From positions 124,001 through 188,000 of the forward strand of contig NZ_JAQQKV010000004.1 of NCBI RefSeq assembly GCF_028550435.1: DNA of 64,000 bases, in the 5' to 3' direction. Source of the stretch: Asticcacaulis machinosus (GTDB lineage: Bacteria > Pseudomonadota > Alphaproteobacteria > Caulobacterales > Caulobacteraceae). A program made the translations under genes and the position numbers. Position 1 is the first letter of the stretch. Each line of letters begins with the position of its first letter. Below, piece after piece: positions 27,409 through 39,714 of this stretch. The notes beneath the pieces are model-generated. The model was not told where the DNA came from. It worked only from the letters and a program-made list of their open reading frames with translations, and did no database searches.

Positions 27409-28446
27409 ATGGTTTTGGACACGGCAGACATCGATAAAATCCGCGCCCGGCCCGACACGCAGTCACCTGTTGCAGATGTCAATGATCTGGTGCGCCTCAG
27501 TGCCGCCGATATGGATGATGTCAACGCCCTGATCCGCGCCCGTATGCAAAGCGATGTCGCCATTATTCCGGCTCTGGCTGATCACCTGATCGCCGCTGGC
27601 GGTAAGCGCCTGCGCCCGCTTCTGTGCGTGGCGGCGGCGCGTCTGTGCGATACGGCTAACACTCATCACCACAACCTGTCGGCGGCGGTCGAGTTCATTC
27701 ACACGGCTACCCTGCTGCATGATGATGTGGTCGATTCTTCCAACCTGCGCCGGGGTAAGGTCGCGGCCCACCTGATCTGGGGCGCGCCATCTTCGGTTCT
27801 GGTCGGCGATTTCCTGTTTTCGCGCGCATTTGAACTGATGGTCGAAACCGGATCGCTTGAGGCGCTCGGTATCCTGTCGAAAGCCTCGGCCGTCATTGCC
27901 GAAGGCGAGGTCTGGCAACTGACCAAGGCGTTCGACATTAACCTGAGCATCGACACCTATATCGAGATCATTTCGGCCAAGACGGCGGCCCTGTTTGCCG
28001 CCGCGTCCGAAAGCGGGGCGGTGTCGGCGAAGGCTACGCCGGAGCAGCGGGAAGCTTTGCGGCTCTATGGGCTTTATCTGGGGCTGGCGTTCCAGATTCA
28101 GGACGATGCGCTGGATTACACCGGATCGGCGGCGGATCTGGGCAAAAACGCCGGGGACGACTTTGCCGAGGGCAAGGCGACCCTGCCGCTGTTGCTGGCG
28201 GTGCAGCGCTCAAAAGACACTCACGCCGATTTCTGGCATCGCGCCGTGTCCCTGCGTCAGCAGGCGGACGGTGATCTGCAAACCGCGCAGGCAATCATGA
28301 AAGAGACCGGTGCCCTGACAGATTCTATCGCTATGGCGCGTGATTATGCGACGCAGGCAAAGGCGAGCTTATCAGCCTTTAAATCCTCGGCGTGGAAGAC
28401 GGCGCTGGAAAATCTGGCCGACTACAGCGTCGCGCGTAAGAAGTAG
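27409..28446 (+). CDS. ispB: Long-chain polyprenyl (octaprenyl/decaprenyl) diphosphate synthase
   Basis: Makes the long isoprenoid tail for ubiquinone. The 345 aa protein carries the first aspartate-rich motif DDVVDSSNLRRG with HTATLLHDD upstream, and the second motif in QIQDDALDYTG. Unlike the farnesyl-type enzyme at 4225, it lacks the CMDD pattern. AGGAG at 27403-27407 sits only one base before the ATG at 27409 but seven bases before an in-frame TTG at 27415, so TTG may be the true start (343 aa). Chain length cannot be read by eye. Works with coq7 (55613) toward ubiquinone. Confidence 0.93.
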   Translation: MVLDTADIDKIRARPDTQSPVADVNDLVRLSAADMDDVNALIRARMQSDVAIIPALADHLIAAGGKRLRPLLCVAAARLCDTANTHHHNLSAAVEFIHTATLLHDDVVDSSNLRRGKVAAHLIWGAPSSVLVGDFLFSRAFELMVETGSLEALGILSKASAVIAEGEVWQLTKAFDINLSIDTYIEIISAKTAALFAAASESGAVSAKATPEQREALRLYGLYLGLAFQIQDDALDYTGSAADLGKNAGDDFAEGKATLPLLLAVQRSKDTHADFWHRAVSLRQQADGDLQTAQAIMKETGALTDSIAMARDYATQAKASLSAFKSSAWKTALENLADYSVARKK

Positions 28447-28451
28447 GCCGC

Positions 28452-29594
28452 TTGAGTCCGAACCGTGCACCTGATAATGGCCGGTTTTACGAACTGGATA
28501 TATTGCGCGGCGTGGCGGCGCTGGTGGTGGTGGCATACCACTATGTCCACTTTTATTATACCGATCAGTTTCAGCCCGATCTCTATGTCGATGTGCCGTT
28601 CTTTGACCTTTTGCGGCCCATCTATCAGCACGGACTGTGGTTTGTAGACCTGTTTTTTTCGATTTCGGGTTACGTGTTCTTTTGGCTTTATTCTGAGCCC
28701 ATTCGCAGCGGTGCCGTATCGATTAAAAGTTTCGCGGTGGCACGGATCGCACGACTATATCCGCTTCATTTGGTGACGCTGGGTGTGACCGTGGGGCTGA
28801 TGCTGTTGTTTCAAGCGCTCTTTGGCTATGATTTTGTTTATCAGGGCAACACACTTCTGAATTTTGTCCTGAACCTGTTTCTGATACATCAATGGGTGCC
28901 GGGGGCCGTTCAAAGTTTCAACGGGCCCACGTGGTCGATATCCGTCGAACTGTGGATGTACGGCGTTTTTTTCATGTTCTGCCTGTGGAAAGGTGGTCGT
29001 CTGGCCTTAGGGGGGATGACGCTGATCGGGATCATAATACATCTGATTTCCCCGGACAGTATGGTTGGCCGCGCCCTGCCATGCTTCTTTCTGGGCGGCG
29101 TGGCCTATGCGTGTGTGCAGGCCCTGACGGCTAAAGGGATGGAGGTACAGATTCGCGGCCCTGGTCTTGGGCTGGCCCTGTCTGGCTGGGTCATCAGCTA
29201 CCTGTTTGGACACGAAGGGATCACAGGGCCGGTGACGGGCTGGGTGAGCGCTGTCTTCTCAAAGGATGTGTTCGTGCTGGTTCTGGTGCCGCTTACGCTC
29301 ATCGTTCTGGGGCTGTGGCGGGGTGAGATGGCGACGAAGCATCTCAAGCCCTTTGTCTGGCTGGGGGACATCAGCTATTCGACCTATCTGATCCATTTCC
29401 CGTTGCAGCTTCTGATCATGATTGGCTTGAACGGGCTGACCCCTGCCACCAAGGCGGCGGTGATCGCATCGCCCGCATTTTTTATGGCGTTTTTTGCCGT
29501 GTTGATTGGTGTGTCAATTATCAGTTACGGCCAGTTTGAGATGAAGGCGCGGCTTTGGCTGCTCAGGCGGTTTTCGCCGCGCTACCGGCACTGA
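28452..29594 (+). CDS. Acyltransferase family 3 (OafA/YrhL type) membrane protein
   Basis: A 380 aa multi-spanning membrane acyltransferase that would move an acyl (often acetyl) group to a surface glycan. The signature YELDILRGVAALVVVAYHY holds the conserved arginine and catalytic histidine; about ten hydrophobic segments follow, and WLGDISYSTYLIHFPLQLL is the typical C-terminal motif. The start is TTG at 28452, five bases after the prenyl synthase stop, with AAGAAGTAGG as ribosome binding site; no ATG is available in the conserved region. Its 3' end overlaps the convergent glycosyltransferase gene by 32 bases. Confidence 0.88.
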   Translation: MSPNRAPDNGRFYELDILRGVAALVVVAYHYVHFYYTDQFQPDLYVDVPFFDLLRPIYQHGLWFVDLFFSISGYVFFWLYSEPIRSGAVSIKSFAVARIARLYPLHLVTLGVTVGLMLLFQALFGYDFVYQGNTLLNFVLNLFLIHQWVPGAVQSFNGPTWSISVELWMYGVFFMFCLWKGGRLALGGMTLIGIIIHLISPDSMVGRALPCFFLGGVAYACVQALTAKGMEVQIRGPGLGLALSGWVISYLFGHEGITGPVTGWVSAVFSKDVFVLVLVPLTLIVLGLWRGEMATKHLKPFVWLGDISYSTYLIHFPLQLLIMIGLNGLTPATKAAVIASPAFFMAFFAVLIGVSIISYGQFEMKARLWLLRRFSPRYRH

Positions 29595-30663
29595 TCTTAT
29601 AGCGCAACCACAGCCAGCCGACTGCAAACAGCCAGAACAGGGCCACCAACGCCACAAATCGCAGGTTCACACCGGTCTCTATGTGGATGTAGCGCATGGT
29701 CAGGCCGACCGCGCCTGAGAAGGCGCTTAAGCCCCATACCCGCAGGGCCATATTCAGGTGCGACGGGTCTTTGTGGATCAGCCATTGTTGGTACAGGTGA
29801 TCCTTATGGGCCTCGAATAGCCGGGCACCGCTTTTGGCACGCAGGGCCAGAGTCAGCAGCACATCGACCAGCAAAGGCGCCAGCACATATCCCCCCAGCC
29901 ACAGCGAAGTCACCCCGGCATGGATCATCAGCAGAACCCCGCCGGTAATCAACGCACCGCCGAACAGCGATCCGGCATCGCCCTGAAACACCTTACCCAT
30001 CGGCAGATTGAACGGTAAAAAGCCCAGATGGGCCCCAAGGGCGCACACGCAGATCAGCAGCAAGCCTGCGGCATAATAGGTGCGCTCACTGAGCGGCCCC
30101 AGAACGATGATCATAATGATCATCAGCCCCAGCGCGATCGATTGCGACCCGATCGCCAGCCCGTTTGAGCCGTCCATAAAGTTGATGGTGTTTAGCCCAA
30201 GCACCAGCCAGAACGCCGTGCCCAGCATCCCCAGCCACGGCCACAGGCTGATGGCGGCCCCGAACCCGAAATCGATGTGAACAATGGGGTAGGTGCTGGC
30301 AAACCCTAACGCCAGGGCGATCTGGAACAACAGCTTGAACTTGGCATTGAGCGCAAACATGTCATCCAGTGCGCCCGACAGGCCCAAGAGGACGGCATAG
30401 ATCAGCAGGGCAAAGCCATGCCCGCCGTCGCGCGGGAACTGAGGGTGGAACAAAAGGCTGAATATGGCAATGCCCAGCGCGGTCGCGGCCATGATGGCCA
30501 TGCCGCCGGAGGTTGCGGTGGGCGTGTTGTGGGAGCCGCGGGCACGGGGCTTATCAACCGGCCCGCCGCGTATAGCCAGTTGGGTGAGGGCGGCAGACGC
30601 CAGCGCGGATACCGCAAAGGCCGCGATCAGGATCAGGGGCGGAATGATCCAGAACTTAATCAT
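29563..30663 (-). CDS. Polyprenyl-phosphate sugar-1-phosphate transferase (WecA/MraY family)
   Basis: A 366 aa polytopic enzyme that transfers a sugar phosphate from a UDP-sugar to a lipid carrier, starting a surface polysaccharide. Family motifs: GSHNTPTATSGGMAI near the N-terminus, the DD motif in GALDDMFAL, and the catalytic NTINFMDGSNGLAIGS, followed by PFNLPMGKVFQGDAGSLFGG. It matches WecA/TagO-like transferases of glycosyltransferase family 4 more than MraY. It overlaps the acyltransferase gene tail to tail, and both may act in the same glycan pathway. Confidence 0.88.
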   Translation of the reverse strand: MIKFWIIPPLILIAAFAVSALASAALTQLAIRGGPVDKPRARGSHNTPTATSGGMAIMAATALGIAIFSLLFHPQFPRDGGHGFALLIYAVLLGLSGALDDMFALNAKFKLLFQIALALGFASTYPIVHIDFGFGAAISLWPWLGMLGTAFWLVLGLNTINFMDGSNGLAIGSQSIALGLMIIMIIVLGPLSERTYYAAGLLLICVCALGAHLGFLPFNLPMGKVFQGDAGSLFGGALITGGVLLMIHAGVTSLWLGGYVLAPLLVDVLLTLALRAKSGARLFEAHKDHLYQQWLIHKDPSHLNMALRVWGLSAFSGAVGLTMRYIHIETGVNLRFVALVALFWLFAVGWLWLRYKISAGSAAKTA

Positions 30664-30725
30664 GTGTTAAGGGCGAAGCTTGCCCCCTCCGGCGCGGACT
30701 TACGCCCCCCTTTATACTTTCCGGC

Positions 30726-30797
30726 CACCTCCCCCGTAAACAGGGGAGGAGAAACGGTGATCATATGTCTTCTCCTCCCCTGTTTACGGGGGAGGTG
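30726..30797. repeat. GC-rich palindromic intergenic repeat, copy G (perfect 28-bp inverted repeat)
   Basis: Arms at 30726-30753 and 30770-30797 (from CACCTCCCCCGTAAAC to GGGGAGGAGAA) are exact reverse complements over 28 bases, around a 16-base loop. Related C-rich and GGCGGAGGGGGG sequence flanks it to about 30823. It lies between the aminotransferase stop and the glycosyltransferase start, both on the minus strand. Confidence 0.93.
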
Positions 30798-30827
30798 CCC
30801 CGAAGGGGCGGAGGGGGGCATCTTGTC

Positions 30828-32249
<1,422 letters not shown>

Positions 32250-32376
32250 TTATCATCTATTGCGCCTTTGCGTAGCCGAAATCAGTTGATAGCTGTCATT
32301 TTCGGGTTTAAGTGCCCCAAAAGTCACCGTTACGCGCGGTAGTTACCATTGCGACGGGTTGCGGATAAGTGAAAAC

Positions 32377-33123
32377 ATGGTGCAAAGCCTGAAAGCCCTT
32401 TGGGACAATGTGTGGTCGTTCCTGACCAATATGGACTCAAAGGTCATGCGCGCCGTGTGGGTGACGCTGGCTCTGTTTGCTTGCGTCGGCGTGGTGTTCA
32501 TGATCGGTAAGACCGATATCGGCCATGACCTGACTCATGAACTCGAAGCGTGGATGGCCCACTATTCCAAGTCGCCGTGGGCCATATTTATCGTCATCGC
32601 GGTCTTTACGATTTCAGCTTTTATCGCAGCCCCCCAGTTCGTTTTGATCGCCGCCTGCGTGGTGGCGTTCGGGCCGTGGATGGGCTTTGTCTATTCGTGG
32701 GTGGCGACCATAGTATCTGCTGCGGTCACCTTTTACGCCGGACGGTTCATCGGGGCCGACACGCTGGCGAAGATCGAAGGCAAGCGTATGCAGCGCCTGT
32801 CGGAATATATCGGGCGTAACTCGTTCACCGCCTCATTCATCGTGCGCAATGTGCCATCGGCACCGTTCATCATCGTCAATATGGCTTTCGGCGTGTCTAA
32901 GGCCCGCTTTTCAGGGTTTATCTTAGGCTGCGCGCTGGGGTCGATCCCCAAGACAGCACTGGTCGCCCTGTTCGGATCGTCGTTTTCGCGGCTCACCTCC
33001 GGCGGCGACTGGAAGGGGGCTGCCCTGATTGCGGTCATTGGCCTGGCGTGGATGGCGTTGATGATTTTTGCGCGTACACTGATCGAGAAATGGCGTGAAG
33101 CCGGACGAGGGCCAGTTTCTTAA
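32377..33123 (+). CDS. TVP38/TMEM64 family (VTT domain) membrane protein
   Basis: A 248 aa inner-membrane protein of the DedA-like VTT (SNARE-associated) superfamily. Hydrophobic segments flank the signature FIAAPQFVLIAACVVAFGPWMGFVYSWVAT and the glycine/arginine-rich FYAGRFIG...NVPSAPFIIVNMAFGVSKARF. DedA-type proteins influence lipid transport and membrane homeostasis. ATG at 32377 has a weak ribosome binding site; a TTG at 32359 is the alternative. It precedes mreB but is separated by 343 bases and is probably independent. Confidence 0.85.
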   Translation: MVQSLKALWDNVWSFLTNMDSKVMRAVWVTLALFACVGVVFMIGKTDIGHDLTHELEAWMAHYSKSPWAIFIVIAVFTISAFIAAPQFVLIAACVVAFGPWMGFVYSWVATIVSAAVTFYAGRFIGADTLAKIEGKRMQRLSEYIGRNSFTASFIVRNVPSAPFIIVNMAFGVSKARFSGFILGCALGSIPKTALVALFGSSFSRLTSGGDWKGAALIAVIGLAWMALMIFARTLIEKWREAGRGPVS

Positions 33124-34510
<1,387 letters not shown>

Positions 34511-34589
34511 AAACCGAGCCTAAATTCTGTCGCTAATCGGCGCTATAAGGCCTGCATAAGTTTAAGTCTGTTGATCCGGGGTCAGTCGC

Positions 34590-35729
34590 GTGCCGCAAGG
34601 GGATAAGCATTTTGAGCACCTGAAACTGCCGGTCAACTGGGGCGTTATGGCTTTGGTGGCGGCGGTCTGTATCTTTGGCGCGCTCAGTTTTCTGGGCGAC
34701 CGGCGCGAAGAGGTGTCGGGGCGCTCGTACGGTAACCGCTCTGGCTTTGATGCGGCTGCGGGCCCGGCCAGCAATGTTTTGGCCACTCCGGCCCATGTGG
34801 TCGGTGACGGGGCCAACTGGATTGACGATTATTTCTTTGCCGTGCGTGAGAATCGCATCCTGAAAAAGCGGGTGCAGGATCTGTCGCTGTATCGCGACAT
34901 GTATTTTCAGCAAAAAGACATTTCCGAACGCTACGAAAAACTCCTGAACCTGCGCACCGAGCCACCGGTGGAGATGGTCACCGCCAGGTCCGTGTCCGTG
35001 TCACGCGGGCCTTTCAACAACAACCGTCTGATTGATGCCGGATCGAACGCCAAAATCCGCTTCGGAAACCCGGTTATCACCGATCAGGGGCTGGTCGGCC
35101 GCGTGGTGGGCGTAAGCCCAAAGGTCAGCCGCGTGCTGCTGATCACCGATGTGGTCAGCCGCACCCCGATCATGATCGCCCGCTCTGATGCGCGCGCCGT
35201 TATGTCCGGCGATGGCGGCGAATTCCCGCGCCTTGATTTCGTGCGCGGTAAGGATGCCGTCAAGAAAGGCGACCAGATTCTGACCTCCGGCGACGGCGGC
35301 ATCTTCCCGCGTGGTTTGCCGGTCGGCGAAGCGGTGCAGGGCGTCGATAAGGTGTGGCGGGTTAAGCTCTATGCCAATCGGGCCCCGATCGATTTTGTCA
35401 AAATTCTGCTGTACGAAGATTTCTCGCAGTTTCCGGAAGCCGATCAGGTGCTGATGACGCCGCAGATTACCGAACTTCTGCCGCAACCGGCGATCCCGCA
35501 ACCTGTGACCGCAGGAGCGGCGGGGGCGGCCTCCTCAGCCGGTGTGGCCTCAAGTGCGGCGGCGCCTGTATCGGGGGCAGCAACCTCTGCCGCCGCCCGC
35601 CCAGCCGCCCCTCGGCCAGCTCAACCGCGTCCTGCACAGACACGCCCGGCGCAGACATCCGCCACGCAGCCTGCGCAGGCCCAAACCCAAAGCGCTGCCG
35701 CCACACCCGCGACTGAGGTGCCTTTTTGA
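34590..35729 (+). CDS. mreC: Rod shape-determining protein MreC
   Basis: Periplasmic scaffold that activates PBP2/RodA. The 379 aa protein has one N-terminal membrane helix (about 13-33), a coiled-coil segment (ENRILKKRVQDLSLYRDMYFQ...ERYEKLLNL) and the beta-barrel MreC domain with RLIDAGSNAKIRFGNPVITDQGLVGRVVGV. From about residue 300 it ends in a long low-complexity tail of Ala, Pro, Thr, Ser and Gln that is not part of the conserved domain. The start is GTG at 34590. The stop overlaps the TTG start of mreD. Confidence 0.95.
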   Translation: MPQGDKHFEHLKLPVNWGVMALVAAVCIFGALSFLGDRREEVSGRSYGNRSGFDAAAGPASNVLATPAHVVGDGANWIDDYFFAVRENRILKKRVQDLSLYRDMYFQQKDISERYEKLLNLRTEPPVEMVTARSVSVSRGPFNNNRLIDAGSNAKIRFGNPVITDQGLVGRVVGVSPKVSRVLLITDVVSRTPIMIARSDARAVMSGDGGEFPRLDFVRGKDAVKKGDQILTSGDGGIFPRGLPVGEAVQGVDKVWRVKLYANRAPIDFVKILLYEDFSQFPEADQVLMTPQITELLPQPAIPQPVTAGAAGAASSAGVASSAAAPVSGAATSAAARPAAPRPAQPRPAQTRPAQTSATQPAQAQTQSAAATPATEVPF

Positions 35730-36295
35730 AAACGCCGTTTATCAAGACGCCGCTTAAGGTGACGCTTGATCGCGGCGTGCGCAAAGGCATGGCTCAGCGC
35801 ATGATCGGCCCGCTGGACTGGATCGGCTGGCCGGCGCTGTGGGTGCTGGCCGGAACCATCCTTCTGGCGACGCCGATGAAAATATTCGGGCTTTATTTGC
35901 CGGAACCGGTCTTGCCGCTGGCTTTGGCGTTTTCGTGGCCGTTAATCCGTCCGTCCTATATTGCGCCGCTGGTGCTGGCGCTGATGGGCGCGTTTCTGGA
36001 TTATTTCTGGGGCGCGCCGCTGGGGTTTTGGACCCTGTCGCTGATGATCGTCTACGGCGTGACCTTTTTGTTGCGCGGGTATATTGTGGGGCAGGACATG
36101 ATGGTCATTACGGCCCTCTATGGTTCGGCGGTGATCGGGTTTTTCGTACTCAATACCCTGCTGGCAACGATTGATTCAGGCATGGTGCCGCGCCTGATCA
36201 GCGTGTTCGAGCAGGCTCTGGCGACCTTTGCAGCGGTATTTCTGGTGTTGTGGCTGCTGGAAACCTTTGTTCACGCCGATGTGCGCTTTCAGTGA
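35726..36295 (+). CDS. mreD: Rod shape-determining protein MreD
   Basis: A 189 aa integral membrane protein of the elongasome with five or six hydrophobic segments. It begins with TTG at 35726, overlapping the mreC stop by four bases (TTGA), so it is translationally coupled. MreD sequences are poorly conserved; the identification rests on the hydrophobic profile, length and position between mreC and the PBP2 gene. Confidence 0.9.
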   Translation: MKTPFIKTPLKVTLDRGVRKGMAQRMIGPLDWIGWPALWVLAGTILLATPMKIFGLYLPEPVLPLALAFSWPLIRPSYIAPLVLALMGAFLDYFWGAPLGFWTLSLMIVYGVTFLLRGYIVGQDMMVITALYGSAVIGFFVLNTLLATIDSGMVPRLISVFEQALATFAAVFLVLWLLETFVHADVRFQ

Positions 36296-36307
36296 GTAAT
36301 GGCATAG

Positions 36308-38320
36308 ATGGCTGAAACCTCGATCATTTTCAGCGATGTCAACGAACGTCAGGGCGTGTTCTCACGGCGCGTCTTCCTGATGGGCGGGGTAGTGGCGTTT
36401 GGCCTGTTTGCCCTGACCGGACGACTGGCGCAGCTTCAACTGATCGAAGGCGGTAAGTACCGGCGCCTGTCTTCGGCCAATCAGTTCAACTACCGCCTGA
36501 TCCCGCCGCCGCGCGGGCAAATCCTTGACCGCAACGGTGTGGTTATCGCCGGTAACCGGCCATCCTTTTCGGTGCTGGTGATGCGCTCGCAGGTTAAGGA
36601 CATCGACGAAACCCTGGATCAGATCGCCTATGTCCTGCCGCAGACCCTGCTGCGCCGCCGGGCGATTCTGCGTGATATCAACCAGAGCCGGCGCTTTGCG
36701 CCGACCGCCATCGCCACCGATCTGAACTGGGAAGACTTCGCCAAGGTCAACCTCTATGCCTCGACCATTCCGGGCGTCGATGTGTCGATGGATGAGGTGC
36801 GTGTTTACCATTATGGCGGCGCGTTTTCCCACGTCATCGGCTATGTGGGTAAGATTTCCGACAAAGACCTCAAGGCCGAAACCGAAGCGGCCGGTGACGA
36901 AGAACAGCTCGATCCCATCCTGCTGCATCCCGGTTTCCGTATCGGCAAGCAGGGCATTGAAAAGGCCTTTGACAAAGACCTGCGCGGGGTCGCGGGTGCG
37001 CGTAAGATCGAAGTCAACGCCACCGGCAACATCATTGCCGAAGACTCGGACGGTATGCGTCCGGCCACGCCCGGCGAAGATGTGACCTTGACGCTGGATG
37101 CCGAAATCCAGCAGCGCGCGCTGGAGGTCTTTGGCGAAGATTCCGGTGGGGCGGTGTTGATGAACATTCACACCGGCGAAGTGCTGTGTATGATGTCGGC
37201 ACCGTCGTTCGATCCCAATCTGTTTGTGTCAGGCATTTCGTCAAAGGCCTACGGCCTGCTGCGCGACTATGAACGTCTGCCGCTTTTGGATAAGTGTATC
37301 GGTTCGACCTTTGCGCCGGGCTCGACTTTTAAGGTAGCAACCGCGCTGGCTCTGCTTCAGGCGGGCGTTGATCCGTCCGAGCGGGTCGTCTGCTCGGGCA
37401 GTTATCGCTACGGAAATACAACGTTTGCTTGCCACAAACGCGGCGGTCATGGCCCTCAGAATGTTCATGATGCCATCAAGAACTCGTGCGACGTTTATTT
37501 TTACCATATGTGTAATCGTCCGGGCGCCGGGCCTGATGGCATAGCGCGCACCGCACGTGCACTGGGCATGGGCCATATTTTTGAAAATTTCGAAATTTCG
37601 GGTCAGAAAAAAGGCACTATTCCTGACCGTGAATATAAGCGCACGGCGTTTAAAAATGACCCCAAATGGCATCTGGGGGAAACCCTGTCGGTGGCCATTG
37701 GTCAGGGCTATGTGACGACGTCAGCCCTGCAACTGTGCACCTATATCGCCCGCATCGCTAATGGCAAAAAAGCGGTCGAGCCTTATCTGGTCAAGAAAAT
37801 CGGCTCGGTCGAGAAAGTGCCCTTCAAGGATTTCAAAGACTTGCCGTTTTCGCGCGAGCATCTTGATATCGTGCGGGCCGGGATGGTCGCGGTGTCCAAT
37901 GATGTGACCGGCACCGCCTATCGCAATTCGCGCCTGAACCTTGGCAATATCGAAATGGCGGGTAAAACCGGTACGGCGCAGGTGCGATCCTACAAAGGTG
38001 TTGCCAATCGTCGCAACGAAGGTATCCCGTGGAAATTGCGTGACCACGGCCTGTTTGTGGCCTTTGCGCCCGCCGATGCCCCGAAATACGCTATCGCCGT
38101 CATCGTCCAGCACGGCATGGGCGGGTCGATGTTTGCGGCCCCGAAAGCGCGTGAGATCATGAAGCTGGCCCTGATCAAGGACCCTGAGATGCAGGCCCGC
38201 ATCATTCAGCCCATGCCGATCGACCCAAGCCTTGCCAATGCGCCGGATCAGGAACTGACCTCTGATGCGCCGCCCGATACGATTGACATCCCGACGCCTC
38301 CAGCGAATCCGCAACCGTAA
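36308..38320 (+). CDS. mrdA: Penicillin-binding protein 2
   Basis: Elongation-specific peptidoglycan transpeptidase. The 670 aa protein has a short cytoplasmic start, one membrane anchor (RRVFLMGGVVAFGLFALTGRL), the PBP dimerisation domain, and a transpeptidase domain with SxxK in APGSTFKVA, SxD-type motif in KNSCDVYFYHM and KTG in EMAGKTGTAQV. The C-terminal tail is rich in Pro and Asp. It lies 12 bases after mreD and 9 before rodA, its partner glycosyltransferase. Confidence 0.96.
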   Translation: MAETSIIFSDVNERQGVFSRRVFLMGGVVAFGLFALTGRLAQLQLIEGGKYRRLSSANQFNYRLIPPPRGQILDRNGVVIAGNRPSFSVLVMRSQVKDIDETLDQIAYVLPQTLLRRRAILRDINQSRRFAPTAIATDLNWEDFAKVNLYASTIPGVDVSMDEVRVYHYGGAFSHVIGYVGKISDKDLKAETEAAGDEEQLDPILLHPGFRIGKQGIEKAFDKDLRGVAGARKIEVNATGNIIAEDSDGMRPATPGEDVTLTLDAEIQQRALEVFGEDSGGAVLMNIHTGEVLCMMSAPSFDPNLFVSGISSKAYGLLRDYERLPLLDKCIGSTFAPGSTFKVATALALLQAGVDPSERVVCSGSYRYGNTTFACHKRGGHGPQNVHDAIKNSCDVYFYHMCNRPGAGPDGIARTARALGMGHIFENFEISGQKKGTIPDREYKRTAFKNDPKWHLGETLSVAIGQGYVTTSALQLCTYIARIANGKKAVEPYLVKKIGSVEKVPFKDFKDLPFSREHLDIVRAGMVAVSNDVTGTAYRNSRLNLGNIEMAGKTGTAQVRSYKGVANRRNEGIPWKLRDHGLFVAFAPADAPKYAIAVIVQHGMGGSMFAAPKAREIMKLALIKDPEMQARIIQPMPIDPSLANAPDQELTSDAPPDTIDIPTPPANPQP

Positions 38321-38329
38321 AGGACTCTC

Positions 38330-39493
38330 ATGGCTGAAAGCGCACTGACACGCCCCGGACAACGCGACCGCTACCAGAATAAGTTCGTCCAGATCGACTG
38401 GATGCTGTGCCTGATGATGTCGCTGATCGCGGGCATGGGCGGCTTGGTGCTTTATAGCGTCGGCGGCATGTCATGGGAGCCGTGGGCCTATGACCATATT
38501 TTTCGGTATGGCCTGTTTTTTGTGATCATGATCGGTCTGTCGATGGTGAACTTAAGCGTCTGGCTGAGTCTGAGTTACTGGATTTATGGCGCATCATTGC
38601 TGCTGCTGATCGCGGTTGAGCTGTTTGGTAAGGTCAAGATGGGGGCCCAGCGCTGGCTTGATATCGGCATTACCGACATTCAGCCGTCGGAGTTCATGAA
38701 ACTGGCCATCGTGCTGGCTCTGGCCCGCTGGTACCATGAAAATTCGGCCAAGGATGCCAACTGGTCATGGAAGCTTTTGGTGCCTATCTTCATGATCATG
38801 ATGCCGTTTACGCTGGTGGCGCACCAGCCGGATCTGGGCACGGCCATGCTGATCCTGATCACCGGTGTGGCGGTTATGATTGCGGCCGGCCTTAACTGGA
38901 AAGCGATTGCGACCGCGGTGGGTGCGGGCGTCGTTGCCATTCCGTTTGTCTTTACCTTCGTCCTGCACGACTATCAGGCCAAGCGCATCACGACTTTCTT
39001 AGACCCCGAATCCGATCCGTCAGGGTCGGGCTATCACATCCTGCAATCGAAAATCGCCATGGGCTCAGGCGGTCTGCTGGGCAAAGGGCTGGGGCTGGGC
39101 TCTCAGTCGCAGCTTAACTTCCTGCCGGAAAAGCATACCGACTTTATCATGGCAGCAGTGTCCGAAGAACTGGGCTTTGTCGGTGGGGCATCGGTGTTTC
39201 TGCTGTACGGGCTGGTGATTTTCATGGCCCTGCGCATTGCCATGCTGTCCCACAGTCACTTTGGCCGTCTGGCCGTGGCCGGCACGATCGCGACTTTTGC
39301 CGTCTATGTGCTGATCAATGGGGCAATGGTCATGGGACTGGCGCCGGTCGTCGGCGTGCCCATGCCGCTGCTGTCTTATGGCGGCTCGGTCATGCTGACG
39401 GTGATGGTGGCCTTTGGGCTGGTGCAGGGTGTCAAGGTGCACCGGTATCAGGAGTTGCCGCGCCAAAATTCTATCTTCGCCCGCTTCGAATAA
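38330..39493 (+). CDS. rodA: Rod shape-determining protein RodA (SEDS glycosyltransferase)
   Basis: Membrane peptidoglycan polymerase that works with PBP2. The 387 aa polytopic protein shows the SEDS landmarks GAQRWLDIGITDIQPSEFMKLAIVLALARW, HQPDLGTAMLILITG, the LPEKHTDFIMAAVSEELGFVGG loop, and PVVGVPMPLLSYGGSVMLTVMVAFGLV near the end. ATG at 38330 follows AAAGGACTCTC. It is the last gene of the elongasome operon. Confidence 0.97.
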   Translation: MAESALTRPGQRDRYQNKFVQIDWMLCLMMSLIAGMGGLVLYSVGGMSWEPWAYDHIFRYGLFFVIMIGLSMVNLSVWLSLSYWIYGASLLLLIAVELFGKVKMGAQRWLDIGITDIQPSEFMKLAIVLALARWYHENSAKDANWSWKLLVPIFMIMMPFTLVAHQPDLGTAMLILITGVAVMIAAGLNWKAIATAVGAGVVAIPFVFTFVLHDYQAKRITTFLDPESDPSGSGYHILQSKIAMGSGGLLGKGLGLGSQSQLNFLPEKHTDFIMAAVSEELGFVGGASVFLLYGLVIFMALRIAMLSHSHFGRLAVAGTIATFAVYVLINGAMVMGLAPVVGVPMPLLSYGGSVMLTVMVAFGLVQGVKVHRYQELPRQNSIFARFE

Positions 39494-39553
39494 AGGAAAA
39501 TCGCGGTCTTTGCGGGGCGGCCCGTGCCGGTGATTACGTCGTTGTCGTCGCTG

Positions 39554-39573
39554 GCAGGTACTTAAGTACCTGC
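39554..39573. repeat. Perfect 20-bp palindrome after rodA
   Basis: GCAGGTACTTAAGTACCTGC reads the same on both strands. It lies 60 bases after the rodA stop. No T run follows, so it is not a typical intrinsic terminator; it may be a protein-binding site or a cruciform-forming sequence. Confidence 0.85.
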
Positions 39574-39642
39574 GGCGCTAAACGCCTAGTACTCACCTCA
39601 AATCTCACGATTTTCCGGCCGGTGAATAAATATAAGAAAAGT

Positions 39643-39683
39643 TTCCCTCTCCCCGTTTACGGGGAGAGGGTAGGGTGAGGGGC
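39643..39683. repeat. GC-rich palindromic intergenic repeat, copy H (short form)
   Basis: CCCTCTCCCCGTTTACGGGGAGAGGG, followed by TAGGGTGAGGGGC. It lies between the convergent rodA and proline iminopeptidase genes and is nearly the same as the left part of copy J at 50323. Confidence 0.85.
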
Positions 39684-39714
39684 AAAAAAAGGGTAGGAGC
39701 AAAATGCTGAGGCC

